This document shows positions 25,263 through 33,701 of a stretch of DNA of 64,000 bases, in pieces. Origin of the DNA: Paraburkholderia sp. D15 (GTDB lineage: Bacteria > Pseudomonadota > Gammaproteobacteria > Burkholderiales > Burkholderiaceae); contig NZ_CP110396.1 of the NCBI RefSeq assembly GCF_029910215.1, positions 1,302,001 to 1,366,000 on the forward strand. Reading direction: 5' to 3'. Below the pieces are notes generated by a model that made no database searches, was not told the origin of the DNA, and saw only the letters and a list, made by a program, of their open reading frames with translations. The position numbers and the translations under genes are program-made. Numbering within the stretch: the stretch's first letter is position 1; each line of letters begins with the position of its first letter.

Positions 25263-26012
25263 ATGAAGCACGACCTCTATCTGTTCGAAGACTTGCTAAA
25301 TTCAGACTCGCACGAAGAACTGCATAACGGTGTGAGCAGGCTCGCTAAAGGCATGGGCTTTCCAAGCCTCTTCTTTTCTCCACTGGTGGATAGCGGAGGC
25401 GCGAGACAGTTTTTTCACGACCAAGGGCAAGTCGATCCTGAGCATTTGCCAGCACGAAATATCTATACGACCTATCCCGAGTCATGGCTCATTCGCTATC
25501 AGCAAGCTCAGCATATCCGCCACGACCCGGTCGTGCGGCAAGCGACTGAAAGAACGCTTCCGATTTTCTGGGACAAGTCGGCTAAGGGCCGCAATGTTGT
25601 CTTTGACGAAGCGCGTGAGCATGGGCTTGCCAATGGAATCACGATCCCGATTCACGGCGCGAACGGTGAATGGTCACTGTTCAGTGTTGCCTCTGACACC
25701 GCCCCTTATCGGGACCGCTTACATGCCTCAGCATTCGTGGGGCAAATCCAGCTTGCAGCCTTCTATGTTAATGAAGCGGCGCGTCGCTTTGGTGAAGCTC
25801 CCCCTCTTGCCATTCGACCGCTCACGAAGCGCGAGAAAGAATGTTTGCTGTGGGCATCGCGCGGAAAAACGGCTTGGGAAATCGGCTCGATTTTATCTAT
25901 CGCGGAGGTCACGGTTGTGTTTCACCTCACCAATGCCCGTGACAAGCTGAATGCTACCAACAGGCGGCAGGCCGTCGCCAAGGCTATCAGTCTTCGCTTG
26001 ATTACCCCCTAA
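25263..26012 (+). CDS. LuxR-family quorum-sensing regulator without a luxI partner
   Basis: The protein has 249 residues, the usual size for LuxR. The N-terminal autoinducer-binding domain keeps the residues that contact acyl-homoserine lactones: W and Y in YPESWLIRYQQ, the DP pair in HDPVV, a Trp in PIFWD and a Gly in GLANGITIP. The C-terminal helix-turn-helix (residues 180-245) has LTKREKECLLWASRGKTAWE and ends in a NARDKLNATNRRQAV helix. No synthase gene lies within the window, so it is a solo that could respond to host or neighbour signals, for example to time transfer (inference). Confidence 0.92.
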   Translation: MKHDLYLFEDLLNSDSHEELHNGVSRLAKGMGFPSLFFSPLVDSGGARQFFHDQGQVDPEHLPARNIYTTYPESWLIRYQQAQHIRHDPVVRQATERTLPIFWDKSAKGRNVVFDEAREHGLANGITIPIHGANGEWSLFSVASDTAPYRDRLHASAFVGQIQLAAFYVNEAARRFGEAPPLAIRPLTKREKECLLWASRGKTAWEIGSILSIAEVTVVFHLTNARDKLNATNRRQAVAKAISLRLITP

Positions 26013-26139
26013 AACCTATAAGTTTTTATAGCTATCACGAACGATTGCAGCGGCTGACAATCCGCACCAGCATGATCATACATGCGCTGGGGGGCATGGC
26101 TTAGCCGTGCCGGGGATTCAGGCCAACAGAAGACAATCG

Positions 26140-26778
26140 ATGAAAAAGCTATTACTCGTAACCGTGCTGCTGACCGGTTGCGCGGACCAAGTCGCAACCC
26201 TGAATTCGAGCATGACCAATGCCGTCATGTCGCTTCAGTCGCGAGTTACCGCACCGCCAGCCAATGACGCTTTTTCGTCGTCTGGTCTCAGGGGTGTCTT
26301 CGCTAATCACCCGCTCGAATCTGGCTGGCCGCGTGTAGCCCTCACCATTGATTCGATGCCCCCTGACGCAAACACTTCGAGATATACATGGAACGCAATT
26401 GACGGCGGGTATGCGCCGCCCCAAGGATACTGTTTGACCGTATCTGCTGTCGTATGGAGTTCTCCGACCAAATCGCGCGAAATCCACGGTGTCCCATTTT
26501 GTGCTCAGGATATTGCGCCGGGACAAACAGGCTCGACCACACCCAATATTCTTTACTGGTCGACCATGCCCAAAACCAGTGTCAAAAATACGGGGACACG
26601 CAGGACAACTGGCCCCACTCCCCCGCTCAAATCGTTTCCCAATCATGGCTTCTTTGTGGACAACATAACCTCGAAAGCAGCTTTCATGTTTGACCACTTG
26701 GTTGAAACCATGGGTCTCGATCTCGCTGACGACCCTATGCACGAGTATCGCCTCTGGGTAGTCACAACTGTTCAGTAA
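26140..26778 (+). CDS. Predicted lipoprotein of unknown function
   Basis: Starting at ATG 26140 gives a typical lipoprotein signal, MKKLLLVTVLLTGC, with lipobox LTGC and the acylated Cys at residue 14. The mature part (about 198 residues) has two Cys residues and many Thr/Pro residues and matches no family I know. The ribosome site is weak (CAGAAGA). It should sit in the outer membrane facing the periplasm. Confidence 0.72.
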   Translation: MKKLLLVTVLLTGCADQVATLNSSMTNAVMSLQSRVTAPPANDAFSSSGLRGVFANHPLESGWPRVALTIDSMPPDANTSRYTWNAIDGGYAPPQGYCLTVSAVVWSSPTKSREIHGVPFCAQDIAPGQTGSTTPNILYWSTMPKTSVKNTGTRRTTGPTPPLKSFPNHGFFVDNITSKAAFMFDHLVETMGLDLADDPMHEYRLWVVTTVQ

Positions 26779-26808
26779 TACTGATCAAATTATAACTAGC
26801 AGACTAAC

Positions 26809-27237
26809 ATGAAAAAATACACAGGAAGCCTTGAGCGTCTGGGAACAAGTCGCGTTCTATCTGGCTACACCCGCTACACCTACATTGAAATCGGGAATGA
26901 CCGTCTGAAAAATTTATCGGTGAGTGACGCACTGGACGGAGTTCTACAGGAAGGTCTCAAAACTCCAGCCTCGATCTCAATCTGGGTTGTTTCTTATATG
27001 GGCAGAAAGATTGTCGCCGGAGTATCGCGAGCGGACGGGACGGTTTTCCGCTCGAAGATAACTGGCATTCCCCTCGCTATCGTAATGGCCCTGTTTGCCA
27101 TTGCTTGTATCTGGGGAGGTCTGAGCGAAAAAGCGAGTTTTTTTGTAGTGCTCGGACTTGTTCAAGTCGCCTTCCTGGTCTATTTGGGCAACTTGAACCG
27201 CAAGGTGCTAACCATTCCTGCCAACGATGCTTTATAG
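26809..27237 (+). CDS. Hypothetical membrane protein, 142 aa
   Basis: Residues 1-85 are soluble, with a KNLSVSDALDGVLQEGLKTP segment, and are followed by two membrane helices (about residues 88-107 and 112-130: IPLAIVMALFAIACIWGGL and FFVVLGLVQVAFLVYLGNL). Function unknown. It follows the lipoprotein gene by 30 bp on the same strand. Confidence 0.68.
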   Translation: MKKYTGSLERLGTSRVLSGYTRYTYIEIGNDRLKNLSVSDALDGVLQEGLKTPASISIWVVSYMGRKIVAGVSRADGTVFRSKITGIPLAIVMALFAIACIWGGLSEKASFFVVLGLVQVAFLVYLGNLNRKVLTIPANDAL

Positions 27238-27271
27238 CGCTTCATGCTTCTGTAGCCATGAGAAAGCTTTG

Positions 27272-28054
27272 CTAGCTTTTTCCAACCTTCGACAAGTAAG
27301 CTCCCAAAGCGGCAGCAAAGCCAACAATCAATTCTGCTTCTTCCGCCGATGGCTCACCACCTTCGCTCAAGTGTCTGCCTCTGTTTGAAGTGAAGCCCCA
27401 CATGCTCTCTATCGCCTTATCGAGTGGAGAGCCAATTCTTGCCCGATTAGCCTTAACCCACTCACCTAAGGTCAGCTTCGTTTCGCCAGTAATCTCACGG
27501 GCCACGCATTCCAATGAGGCCATGGCATGCTGCACCGCGCCTGTAGTGTCAGGAACGGGACGACGCGACAGATCCATAATCGCCTCATGAAGCTCACGCG
27601 AAGCCGTCATATGTCCATGGGCTTTTTCGGTGGCATGTGCGTCGGCTACAACGCGGTCAAAGCCCTCCTCGCCCCGATAAACCACTTGCCCGTTGTGATC
27701 GAGCGACCAGCCAACACCATTGACCAGGAAATATCGGTTGATATCTTGCCGGAATTTTTCCTGTTGAAAGCCATGCAGACTTCCGAGTAGTTCTATGAAG
27801 TCATAGACCTCATACCAGTGAGCATCGTCCAGCAAGCCACGGACTTCTGACTCGACATTGCCAGGACTCCAATTGTTCGAATCTGGCCGCTTCTGGAGCA
27901 TGCGACACAGCAACTCACGCAGCTTGTCGTGCTTGAAACCGCTATCGAGCGCACTATTCACCACCACCCCGCGAAGCTCCTTTGAAGCCTCCAGCCTGGC
28001 AGTAATAGGCGCCGCATGAATCTGGGCGAATCCGTTTCTCTCCGAAAACTTCAT
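27272..28054 (-). CDS. AbiJ N-terminal domain (NTD4)-like abortive-infection protein
   Basis: The start is set at 28054, where ATG overlaps the stop of the upstream gene (ATGA) and GGAGAAG lies before it; the protein begins MKFSERNGF, as AbiJ-NTD4 proteins do. The 260-residue protein has an N-terminal DNA/partner-binding region and a helical C-terminal half (residues 150-250, for example ALGAYLSKVGKS) like the effector half of AbiJ. AbiJ-type proteins cause abortive infection in phage-infected cells. It is the third gene of a minus-strand trio with a nuclease and a HEPN protein. Confidence 0.75.
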   Translation of the reverse strand: MKFSERNGFAQIHAAPITARLEASKELRGVVVNSALDSGFKHDKLRELLCRMLQKRPDSNNWSPGNVESEVRGLLDDAHWYEVYDFIELLGSLHGFQQEKFRQDINRYFLVNGVGWSLDHNGQVVYRGEEGFDRVVADAHATEKAHGHMTASRELHEAIMDLSRRPVPDTTGAVQHAMASLECVAREITGETKLTLGEWVKANRARIGSPLDKAIESMWGFTSNRGRHLSEGGEPSAEEAELIVGFAAALGAYLSKVGKS

Positions 28055-28950
28055 GACTTCTCCAGTGCATGCGAGCAATAAATTTCGCCCTTCAACGAAA
28101 CCGTTTTAACCGCGTGGTCGAGCAGTTGCTTGAACGTATAGTGACCGAAAAGCACATTCGAAAGATGCACACCATCAAGCAACACCATATTGATTTCTTT
28201 CCCATGAGGCAGGGTCTGAACAGCACCGCTCGTGAACCCTGACATAGAGAGGAAAATGCCCCTTCCGTCAGGTTTCCCCAAGAGCTTTACATAGAAATTG
28301 CGAAGCTGTACAGGGTCGGCCTTGTCGGCCGTCCACTTCAACTCGATGAGGTAGTAGCGGCCTTCATACTTGATAGCACCATCAATCTGCTCTCCCAGAT
28401 TGTTGAACGGACGCTCGACCGGAATCCCGCTTGCCTCCATCAGATCCGCAAACAACTTTTCTAGCGCATAGCCTTTTTGTTGGGGGGTCAAATTGTGGCT
28501 ATCGAGAAAGCGTTCATGAAGCTTCTGACGCTTTTCGTCATAGGACTGAACCCGAGGAATAACACGAGCTTGCTTGACTTCCTGCTCCTTGGACTGCTTG
28601 CCCAGCAACTCTCGCAAACGCAACGCGGCAAGTTGGGCCTTCTGGATCTGGTGTCCCCTGTCCTGAGGAACAAAGCTCTCGCGCTCGATCAGCACCCTAA
28701 CGAAATTCCGGGAAATCTCCAGCCGTCTGTTGTAGTCAATCGTGCGAATACGCTCATAGAGTGCATCCATTTGATCGCGCTTGGTGAGCGGGGAGCCTTC
28801 AGGCGACCGCAAATTCTTGATTTCCGTCACAAGCCGAACTTCCACCTTCGAACTCAGCCAGGTTTTATGAAGGTCTCCCTTATACCAATAGAGGTTCGCG
28901 AGGCCGTCTTTGATCAGCAACTCAATCTCGTCAGTGAATACGTCAAACAT
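28051..28950 (-). CDS. PD-(D/E)XK (Mrr-like) restriction endonuclease domain protein
   Basis: The 299-residue protein has a C-terminal nuclease core: ALEKLFADLM with a Glu near residue 164, QIDGAI with an Asp near residue 190, and IELKW (E203-x-K205), followed by a helix with Q and R. That is the Mrr-like arrangement, which cuts DNA at sites selected by other regions. The N-terminal 130 residues are helical and unassigned. A strong GAGGAAGAGGAG ribosome site precedes the ATG. It couples to the AbiJ-like gene by an ATGA overlap, so the two products are probably made in fixed ratio. Confidence 0.85.
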   Translation of the reverse strand: MFDVFTDEIELLIKDGLANLYWYKGDLHKTWLSSKVEVRLVTEIKNLRSPEGSPLTKRDQMDALYERIRTIDYNRRLEISRNFVRVLIERESFVPQDRGHQIQKAQLAALRLRELLGKQSKEQEVKQARVIPRVQSYDEKRQKLHERFLDSHNLTPQQKGYALEKLFADLMEASGIPVERPFNNLGEQIDGAIKYEGRYYLIELKWTADKADPVQLRNFYVKLLGKPDGRGIFLSMSGFTSGAVQTLPHGKEINMVLLDGVHLSNVLFGHYTFKQLLDHAVKTVSLKGEIYCSHALEKS

Positions 28951-28989
28951 GGCTCCTCTTCCTCTCAGTTTATATTTATATGTTGATAG

Positions 28990-30090
28990 TTATTCTTTGG
29001 TTTCTTGTGTATGAATCTCTTGCTTAAAGTTACCTGCGCGACGAATAGTTACAGTTCTTGTCATGACGGGTTTTTTTGGTGCTCCGTTTTCACCTGGCAT
29101 AGCAATCGTGACCGTGACTTTCCTCTCAAACCAACCTTTCTCAACGGGTTTATAGATATCGTCAGGATACGGTAACATATCATTTACTCTTCGTAGCAAG
29201 AGGAGGTGACGACGAATAGCTTTTTTGAAATCTTCAAAGGTTCCAATATCTTTCTTCTGAAATGCATGGATAGCATTACGACGAAACTGAATCTCTTCAA
29301 TAAACTTATGATGTTCGGACTCTTTGCTCCAGATATGCTCAGCAAAGAACACTTTCAAGGGTTCCAACATAAGTCCGTCTGGAGAATTTATCTTCTTCTT
29401 TAGTTCTTCAATCTCGGCCTCAGTCTTACCTTTTTTCAGGCCCTTGGACTCCACCGATTTCTTACTGCTGGCGAAATAGTCTTTCAGGTAGGCACACAGC
29501 ACGAGCTTCAATGCGCCTTCTGCCAGACTTCCGAGGTTAGTCCACGCCAAAACAAGATCGCCCTCAGTCTTGCACTCAGGCCAACGCTTTAGCGAAACCG
29601 CGAGCGAGGTTTGCCACTCCAGCATTGAGCCCTTGAGAAGAGCCGCCGCTTCGTCTGGGGCCCAGCCCTTAACCTCCTTCCAGAACTTCATAAGTCCAGC
29701 CGTCAGCGACTCGATACGCTCTAGCACCTGCTTGTCCGACAGCTTGGACGGGTCATTAAGGTCAGGTTGCGGTACGTTTATTTCTTGCACGGCTTCTCCC
29801 GAGTCTTGGGCCAGTCGCCAACGATACCACTGTGAAAGCCAATTTTCGACGGCTCGAATTTCGGGTAGGATTGCTCTCAGCCGTGCAAGCAGAAGGCACG
29901 CACCGGAAACCACCCCTGCGAGACCAGCATGCCGGCCAAACCCCTGAAAGAACGAATTATTGAGGAGGCGTTCAAGTATTTCCTGCCCGTTATCCTGAAA
30001 CGCCTGCACCGCCTGTTTAATTGGCTTTGGGAGCAGCTTCAGGGTTTGATCGCTCGATTCACGAGCCGACGCACGAAGGAGGCTGCACAT
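28990..30090 (-). CDS. HEPN-domain-like protein (predicted RNase of a defence trio)
   Basis: The long minus-strand frame has FRRNAIHAF near residue 275, which is the R-x4-H signature of HEPN ribonucleases, inside a helical bundle (IRRHLLLLRRV). An amino-terminal helical region and a middle domain are unassigned. The stop lies 39 bp before the nuclease gene, so one operon is likely. The start is uncertain: the ATG at 30090 has no ribosome site and overlaps the opposite-strand frame at 29929-30336; a GTG near 29913 is possible. Many HEPN proteins are RNase toxins triggered during phage infection. Confidence 0.7.
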   Translation of the reverse strand: MCSLLRASARESSDQTLKLLPKPIKQAVQAFQDNGQEILERLLNNSFFQGFGRHAGLAGVVSGACLLLARLRAILPEIRAVENWLSQWYRWRLAQDSGEAVQEINVPQPDLNDPSKLSDKQVLERIESLTAGLMKFWKEVKGWAPDEAAALLKGSMLEWQTSLAVSLKRWPECKTEGDLVLAWTNLGSLAEGALKLVLCAYLKDYFASSKKSVESKGLKKGKTEAEIEELKKKINSPDGLMLEPLKVFFAEHIWSKESEHHKFIEEIQFRRNAIHAFQKKDIGTFEDFKKAIRRHLLLLRRVNDMLPYPDDIYKPVEKGWFERKVTVTIAMPGENGAPKKPVMTRTVTIRRAGNFKQEIHTQETKE

Positions 30091-30336
30091 AAGGCTGAGG
30101 AAGCCAGCAGGAAAGCAGCGGAGTCAACCGACCCGCTAGAAAAGGCACGACAGCAAGGAAGGGAGGAAGCTTTTCGTGAAATGGCAGCGAGTTACGAGCG
30201 TGACATTGCCCAACTCAAAGCCGAAATCGACCACTTGCGAGAAGAAATGCAAGCGAAGAGTTCTGATGAACTAACCCGCATGTCAAACAGGAGCAAACAA
30301 AATTTGCTGGAGGGTCCAGCACAAAGCAAATCTTAG
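29929..30336 (+). CDS. Hypothetical coiled-coil protein overlapping the HEPN gene
   Basis: The frame encodes 135 residues: an amphipathic basic/hydrophobic helix (residues 5-45) and a charged coiled coil (residues 80-115, for example ERDIAQLKAEIDHLREEM). It overlaps the 5' end of the minus-strand HEPN frame by up to 162 bp, and no clear ribosome site precedes it. Either this start or that one is wrong. The coding pattern from about 30050 onward is protein-like and is followed by a well-signalled gene at 30373. Confidence 0.5.
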   Translation: MPAKPLKERIIEEAFKYFLPVILKRLHRLFNWLWEQLQGLIARFTSRRTKEAAHKAEEASRKAAESTDPLEKARQQGREEAFREMAASYERDIAQLKAEIDHLREEMQAKSSDELTRMSNRSKQNLLEGPAQSKS

Positions 30337-30372
30337 TATTTCAATGACCGATTAGATGTTGAAGGAAAAGCC

Positions 30373-30708
30373 ATGGATAGCGTAGACATTCAAAACTTCG
30401 AAGAACAGATCGAAGAAATCCAGGCCAGCCATGCTCTCTCGACCGAGGGCAAGGGAAGTGAAGACACCGTAGACGATCTTAAGCGCCAGTTAGGGGAAAA
30501 TTTGGGGCTTATGGTCTATCAATGCGACGGCGATAACGAGTATGAACTTGATCGCGACGCACTGAATGAGATTGAGAACGCAGGACTCGGGACAGTGGAA
30601 ATGAAATATGGCTTCCCGAAGTTGATTATCGGGAATAGAGCAGATCCCGATGACCAAATCGAAGTGCCTATTGTTGACCCGACCGAGCAACGCTATCCGG
30701 GTGACTGA
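30373..30708 (+). CDS. Hypothetical acidic protein, 111 aa
   Basis: Preceded by GAAGGAAAA. The protein is acidic, with one short beta-rich segment (GTVEMKYGFPKLIIGNR), and contains no known motif. It is followed by a terminator at 30791. Confidence 0.65.
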   Translation: MDSVDIQNFEEQIEEIQASHALSTEGKGSEDTVDDLKRQLGENLGLMVYQCDGDNEYELDRDALNEIENAGLGTVEMKYGFPKLIIGNRADPDDQIEVPIVDPTEQRYPGD

Positions 30709-30790
30709 TTAGCCCGGAAATCGAGAAGTGGAATCGCGGACATGGTTCAGGGACAACCCCCGCGACCCTATGTGAAACCCCGTAAATGAA

Positions 30791-30823
30791 AAAAGGACTC
30801 GGCAAAAACCGGGTCCTTTTTCT
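30791..30823 (+). terminator. Terminator after the 30373 gene
   Basis: GGACTCGG-caaaaa-CCGGGTCC with a T-rich tail and an A-rich lead, so it can act in both directions. The following A+T-rich 30840-30980 holds no gene. Confidence 0.85.
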
Positions 30824-30982
30824 TTTCTGGTTACAACAAGCACAAACAGACAACACCAGAGAGGAACAACAAAATACAACTATCTAAAAGGAAAGTACAC
30901 TACTTTTAAGCTGTTCTTATTCACCAGAACAATAAAAGTATACATATAAATCAGATAAAGTCAATAGTAAGTATTGACAAAG

Positions 30983-31303
30983 TTACTTCTTCTTTACTGC
31001 ATCGACCAATTCTTGACGAGTCGTATCACGCTTCTGAATCAATGCAATGTTTGCCGTCAATTTTTCGTCACGAAGACCACCCGCTTCAATCTCAGCTTCA
31101 TTCTCTTCCTGATAAGCCCACCACTTATCGTAGACTTCGAAGAAAGTCTCAAGCTTCAAGAATACTTCTTTATTTCTATCTTGAATTTTAGTAAGCAATT
31201 CGTCCGGCATATAAAACTCATAGTCAGGCACTTCAATCTGACGAGCTACCGTAACAACAACCTGCGACTTATACCAAGCTACATCGTTTCTGTTCATTCT
31301 CAT
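30983..31303 (-). CDS. Hypothetical helical protein downstream of the NYN-CSD gene
   Basis: The 106-residue protein starts 13 bp after the NYN gene, with GAAGGA upstream. It is helical and charged (KLETFFEVYDKWWAYQEENE), with no known family. Probable operon partner of the RNase. Confidence 0.68.
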   Translation of the reverse strand: MRMNRNDVAWYKSQVVVTVARQIEVPDYEFYMPDELLTKIQDRNKEVFLKLETFFEVYDKWWAYQEENEAEIEAGGLRDEKLTANIALIQKRDTTRQELVDAVKKK

Positions 31304-31316
31304 GTGTCATTTTCCT

Positions 31317-32258
31317 TCAATAGTATGTTTTGACATGTAGTGCAACATCGGTCCCGCGAGAGCCTACACCGACCTGAAAATTGACTTCCTGGCCTTTGAA
31401 GAGGTCAGCAAACTCACCTGATTCGAGCGCGGTATGGTGAAAAAACAGGTTCTCTCCTCCCGAATTGGGACGAAGGAAGCCATAGCCGTCACTGAGAGTT
31501 ACGATAACGCCGTCTTGCCAGCCGTCTTTGTCTTCCACGGGTTCCAAGTCAGCCGACCCCACATGAGGCTCTACCGGCTCGATTTCAACCCCAGGCGCAT
31601 GCCTTTGAACGCCACGGCGCCTCACGAACAGATCCTCGAATGCCGCTTGCTCTTGAGCAGGTAAAGCCTCTAAGCCGTCGATCGTTGCTGTCATGTCAAA
31701 GGGGTAAGTGACCTCACTCATGAGCAACTGAGACGCACGCGTTCCACGCTCTTCCCCACTTTCCGCATGGTAGGTAAATGACCACCCGAGAACCATGACC
31801 CGGACACCAAGGGTATTGAGCTTTCTGACCAGTGGAACGTAGTCACTGTCGCCGGCCACGAGGCACACGAGATCGAGACTTTTTAGTTGCGCCACCTCGA
31901 AGCACTCAAGCGCGAGTGACACATCCACGCCTTTTTCGGTCCCGTCAGGACCCATGGGGAGGTAATGGGTAATCACCCCTTCTTTAATCAGTGTGTCGTC
32001 CCAAATCCGCTCTTTGAAAAGCATGTCGCGCTCACTGACTTGCTGCGCGGAGAACCTACCTCTGAAGTAATGTGAGTCGACAACCTGTACATATCTTTCG
32101 TCAAGCTCTTCTTCTTTAGCAATCATGCTTCTCACAAACTTGTGAAGCCCACTGATTGATAGACGAGCTTTCCTCTCGTGGTGATACATATAATAATTGC
32201 TCACCATGGAAAAATAGCTTCCATCGTAGAACACACCAATCCGCGTTAGATTTCTCAT
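31317..32258 (-). CDS. NYN (LabA/PIN-like) RNase fused to a cold-shock domain
   Basis: The 313-residue protein has an N-terminal NYN/PIN-like nuclease: GVFYDGSYF with Asp 12, KGVDVSLALE near residue 110, and LVCLVAGDSDYVPLV with two Asp residues near 138, which together form the acidic metal site. After a linker rich in E and P, residues 245-305 form a cold-shock (OB-fold) domain with GYGFLRP (RNP1-like) and ENLFFHHTAL (RNP2-like). The fusion predicts an RNA-binding ribonuclease. A 106-residue protein follows in the same operon. It may act as a defence or RNA-decay factor (inference). Confidence 0.88.
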   Translation of the reverse strand: MRNLTRIGVFYDGSYFSMVSNYYMYHHERKARLSISGLHKFVRSMIAKEEELDERYVQVVDSHYFRGRFSAQQVSERDMLFKERIWDDTLIKEGVITHYLPMGPDGTEKGVDVSLALECFEVAQLKSLDLVCLVAGDSDYVPLVRKLNTLGVRVMVLGWSFTYHAESGEERGTRASQLLMSEVTYPFDMTATIDGLEALPAQEQAAFEDLFVRRRGVQRHAPGVEIEPVEPHVGSADLEPVEDKDGWQDGVIVTLSDGYGFLRPNSGGENLFFHHTALESGEFADLFKGQEVNFQVGVGSRGTDVALHVKTYY

Positions 32259-32423
32259 ATCTTGTCTAGTGTCGTTATCTGCATAGCACTTCTATAAACC
32301 CCGCTTCGAACACTGCCTTGCCCTTCGGGGGCAAAGAGAACCCTTCCACTCTACGGGGCAGTTCCACGGGGTCAAGCCTAGCCAGCCATCCTACCTGAAA
32401 TCGCCTTTTTCAGCGATTCCGTC

Positions 32424-32495
32424 TGTCGTCCATATCAACCACTTATCTGAATGACTAGTCTTTACTATTGAATAACTAAAAGTATTTCGTATGAT
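32424..32495 (+). promoter_or_regulatory. Tandem-box promoter 1
   Basis: Box 1 TGTC at 32424, box 2 TATCT at 32444, -35 TTGAAT at 32468 and -10 TATGAT at 32490, then a leader with ACAACAACAAAGGA. The gap 32259-32423 has a UUCG hairpin (TTGCCC-ttcg-GGGGCAA at 32318) of unknown role. Confidence 0.8.
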
Positions 32496-32523
32496 AGAAA
32501 TATAACAACAACAAAGGAAAAAT

Positions 32524-32835
32524 ATGGAAAAGGTATTGGTTACACGCACCGAACAGGAACTCAACGACCTAAAACAAAGCTGGAAAAACGATCCATGTTG
32601 GGATATCGAAGATACGGAAGGGTTCGAAGCACATTACTCTGAATTGGTCAGTTTTAGAATAGCAGCTATACAGGCTTGGCAGGATGAATGGAAGCAAAAA
32701 TGCCTGAGCAAAGCAAGCGAAGCTGGAATTCCAGGAAATTTCAAATTTGGTCAATATCTAGTAAGGCAAGAGCAAAACCTTGATCGACTTTGGCTCAAAG
32801 TTGCAAAGCTACACGAGCATGACGAAATCGACTGA
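32524..32835 (+). CDS. Hypothetical protein, 103 aa
   Basis: Driven by tandem-box promoter 1 with AAAGGAAAA before the ATG. The protein is helical and aromatic-rich (WKNDPCWDIEDTEGFEAHY), soluble and unrecognised. Its start is supported by the standard leader shared by the promoter family. Confidence 0.7.
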   Translation: MEKVLVTRTEQELNDLKQSWKNDPCWDIEDTEGFEAHYSELVSFRIAAIQAWQDEWKQKCLSKASEAGIPGNFKFGQYLVRQEQNLDRLWLKVAKLHEHDEID

Positions 32836-32924
32836 AAGATGTTTTATTAAAAACCAAGCCTGGCACGTCCAGGCTAAAGCCCCTAACATGGCTACAAACC
32901 AACAAGACAAAAAAGGACAAAAAC

Positions 32925-33152
32925 ATGAAAACCAGAATACATATAAAAACTAGATCAAGAGCAAATTCCATGGATTACGCTCCCGAAATGCTAGACCCTC
33001 ACAAGTTGAGCATTTTAATAGAACAGGTATTTGATGCTCCAAAAAAGCATGACTCCTGGTTTGACCGAGAGATAACGCTCATGTTTAGCCACGGTTATTT
33101 CAATACTACTGCACACGTCGGAGACAAGAAGACTCAAGGTGAACAATCATGA
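32925..33152 (+). CDS. Hypothetical basic protein, 75 aa
   Basis: Preceded by AAAGGA. The N-terminus is basic (MKTRIHIKTRSRANSMDY). The stop overlaps the next start (ATGA). No family recognised. Confidence 0.6.
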   Translation: MKTRIHIKTRSRANSMDYAPEMLDPHKLSILIEQVFDAPKKHDSWFDREITLMFSHGYFNTTAHVGDKKTQGEQS

Positions 33153-33436
33153 GCCAGATTCGCACTGTAAAAATCTTTGATCGCTTGCCAGATAAACCTG
33201 TTCTCAGAGAGGTCGCTCTCAACTGGAATGGCCGCACAGAACCCGAGCCAGCGAGCCTTATTCACTCCTCACGCTATATCTCGATTCACTTCTGGCAAAG
33301 AGAAGACCAGCAACCTGACCTCTACCAGGATGTTCTTTTGGAGGCTGAGAATAACGGTCTCAATCCAGGGTTGAAGAAAGAACGCGACGCGATACGAGCA
33401 GTGTTGAAAGCAGCAGAGCAGAAAACGAGCAAATAA
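33149..33436 (+). CDS. Hypothetical protein, 95 aa
   Basis: ATGA-coupled to the previous gene. Mixed alpha/beta, with a C-terminal charged helix (KKERDAIRAVLKAAEQKTSK). Function unknown. Confidence 0.6.
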   Translation: MSQIRTVKIFDRLPDKPVLREVALNWNGRTEPEPASLIHSSRYISIHFWQREDQQPDLYQDVLLEAENNGLNPGLKKERDAIRAVLKAAEQKTSK

Positions 33437-33447
33437 GTTTGCCCGTT

Positions 33448-33519
33448 TATCGTCAATCTCAACCATTTATCTAAAGACCAGTCTTTTACTATTGAATATA
33501 TTCCTATCCTTTGTATATT
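33448..33519 (+). promoter_or_regulatory. Tandem-box promoter 2
   Basis: TATC at 33448, TATCT at 33468, TTGAAT at 33492 and TATATT at 33514, then AACAACAGAGGA before the ATG at 33546. Confidence 0.82.
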
Positions 33520-33545
33520 TGTAATACAACAACAGAGGATAAGAA

Positions 33546-33701
33546 ATGAACAACAATGAACAATCCCGCACAATCTTTGAATTGTTGGCTCACCTTAAGT
33601 CAACTGAGACTCGAAGACATAAGGAAGCTGAGCAAATTTATCTTGAGACTATCCGAAACAGCCGCTTTCCTGAAGAAGTAAGAGGTTCCCATGAAGCATG
33701 A
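33546..33701 (+). CDS. Small hypothetical protein, 51 aa
   Basis: This short frame starts after GAGGATAAG and directly follows tandem-box promoter 2. It is a single charged helix (STETRRHKEAEQIYLETI). Its end overlaps the next gene by 11 bp. Confidence 0.6.
   Translation: MNNNEQSRTIFELLAHLKSTETRRHKEAEQIYLETIRNSRFPEEVRGSHEA

Noticed and set aside
30974..31333. Plus-strand frame of 119 codons over the 30983 gene
   Set aside because: The minus-strand frame has a ribosome site, fits the NYN operon and has normal composition; the plus frame is its shadow.
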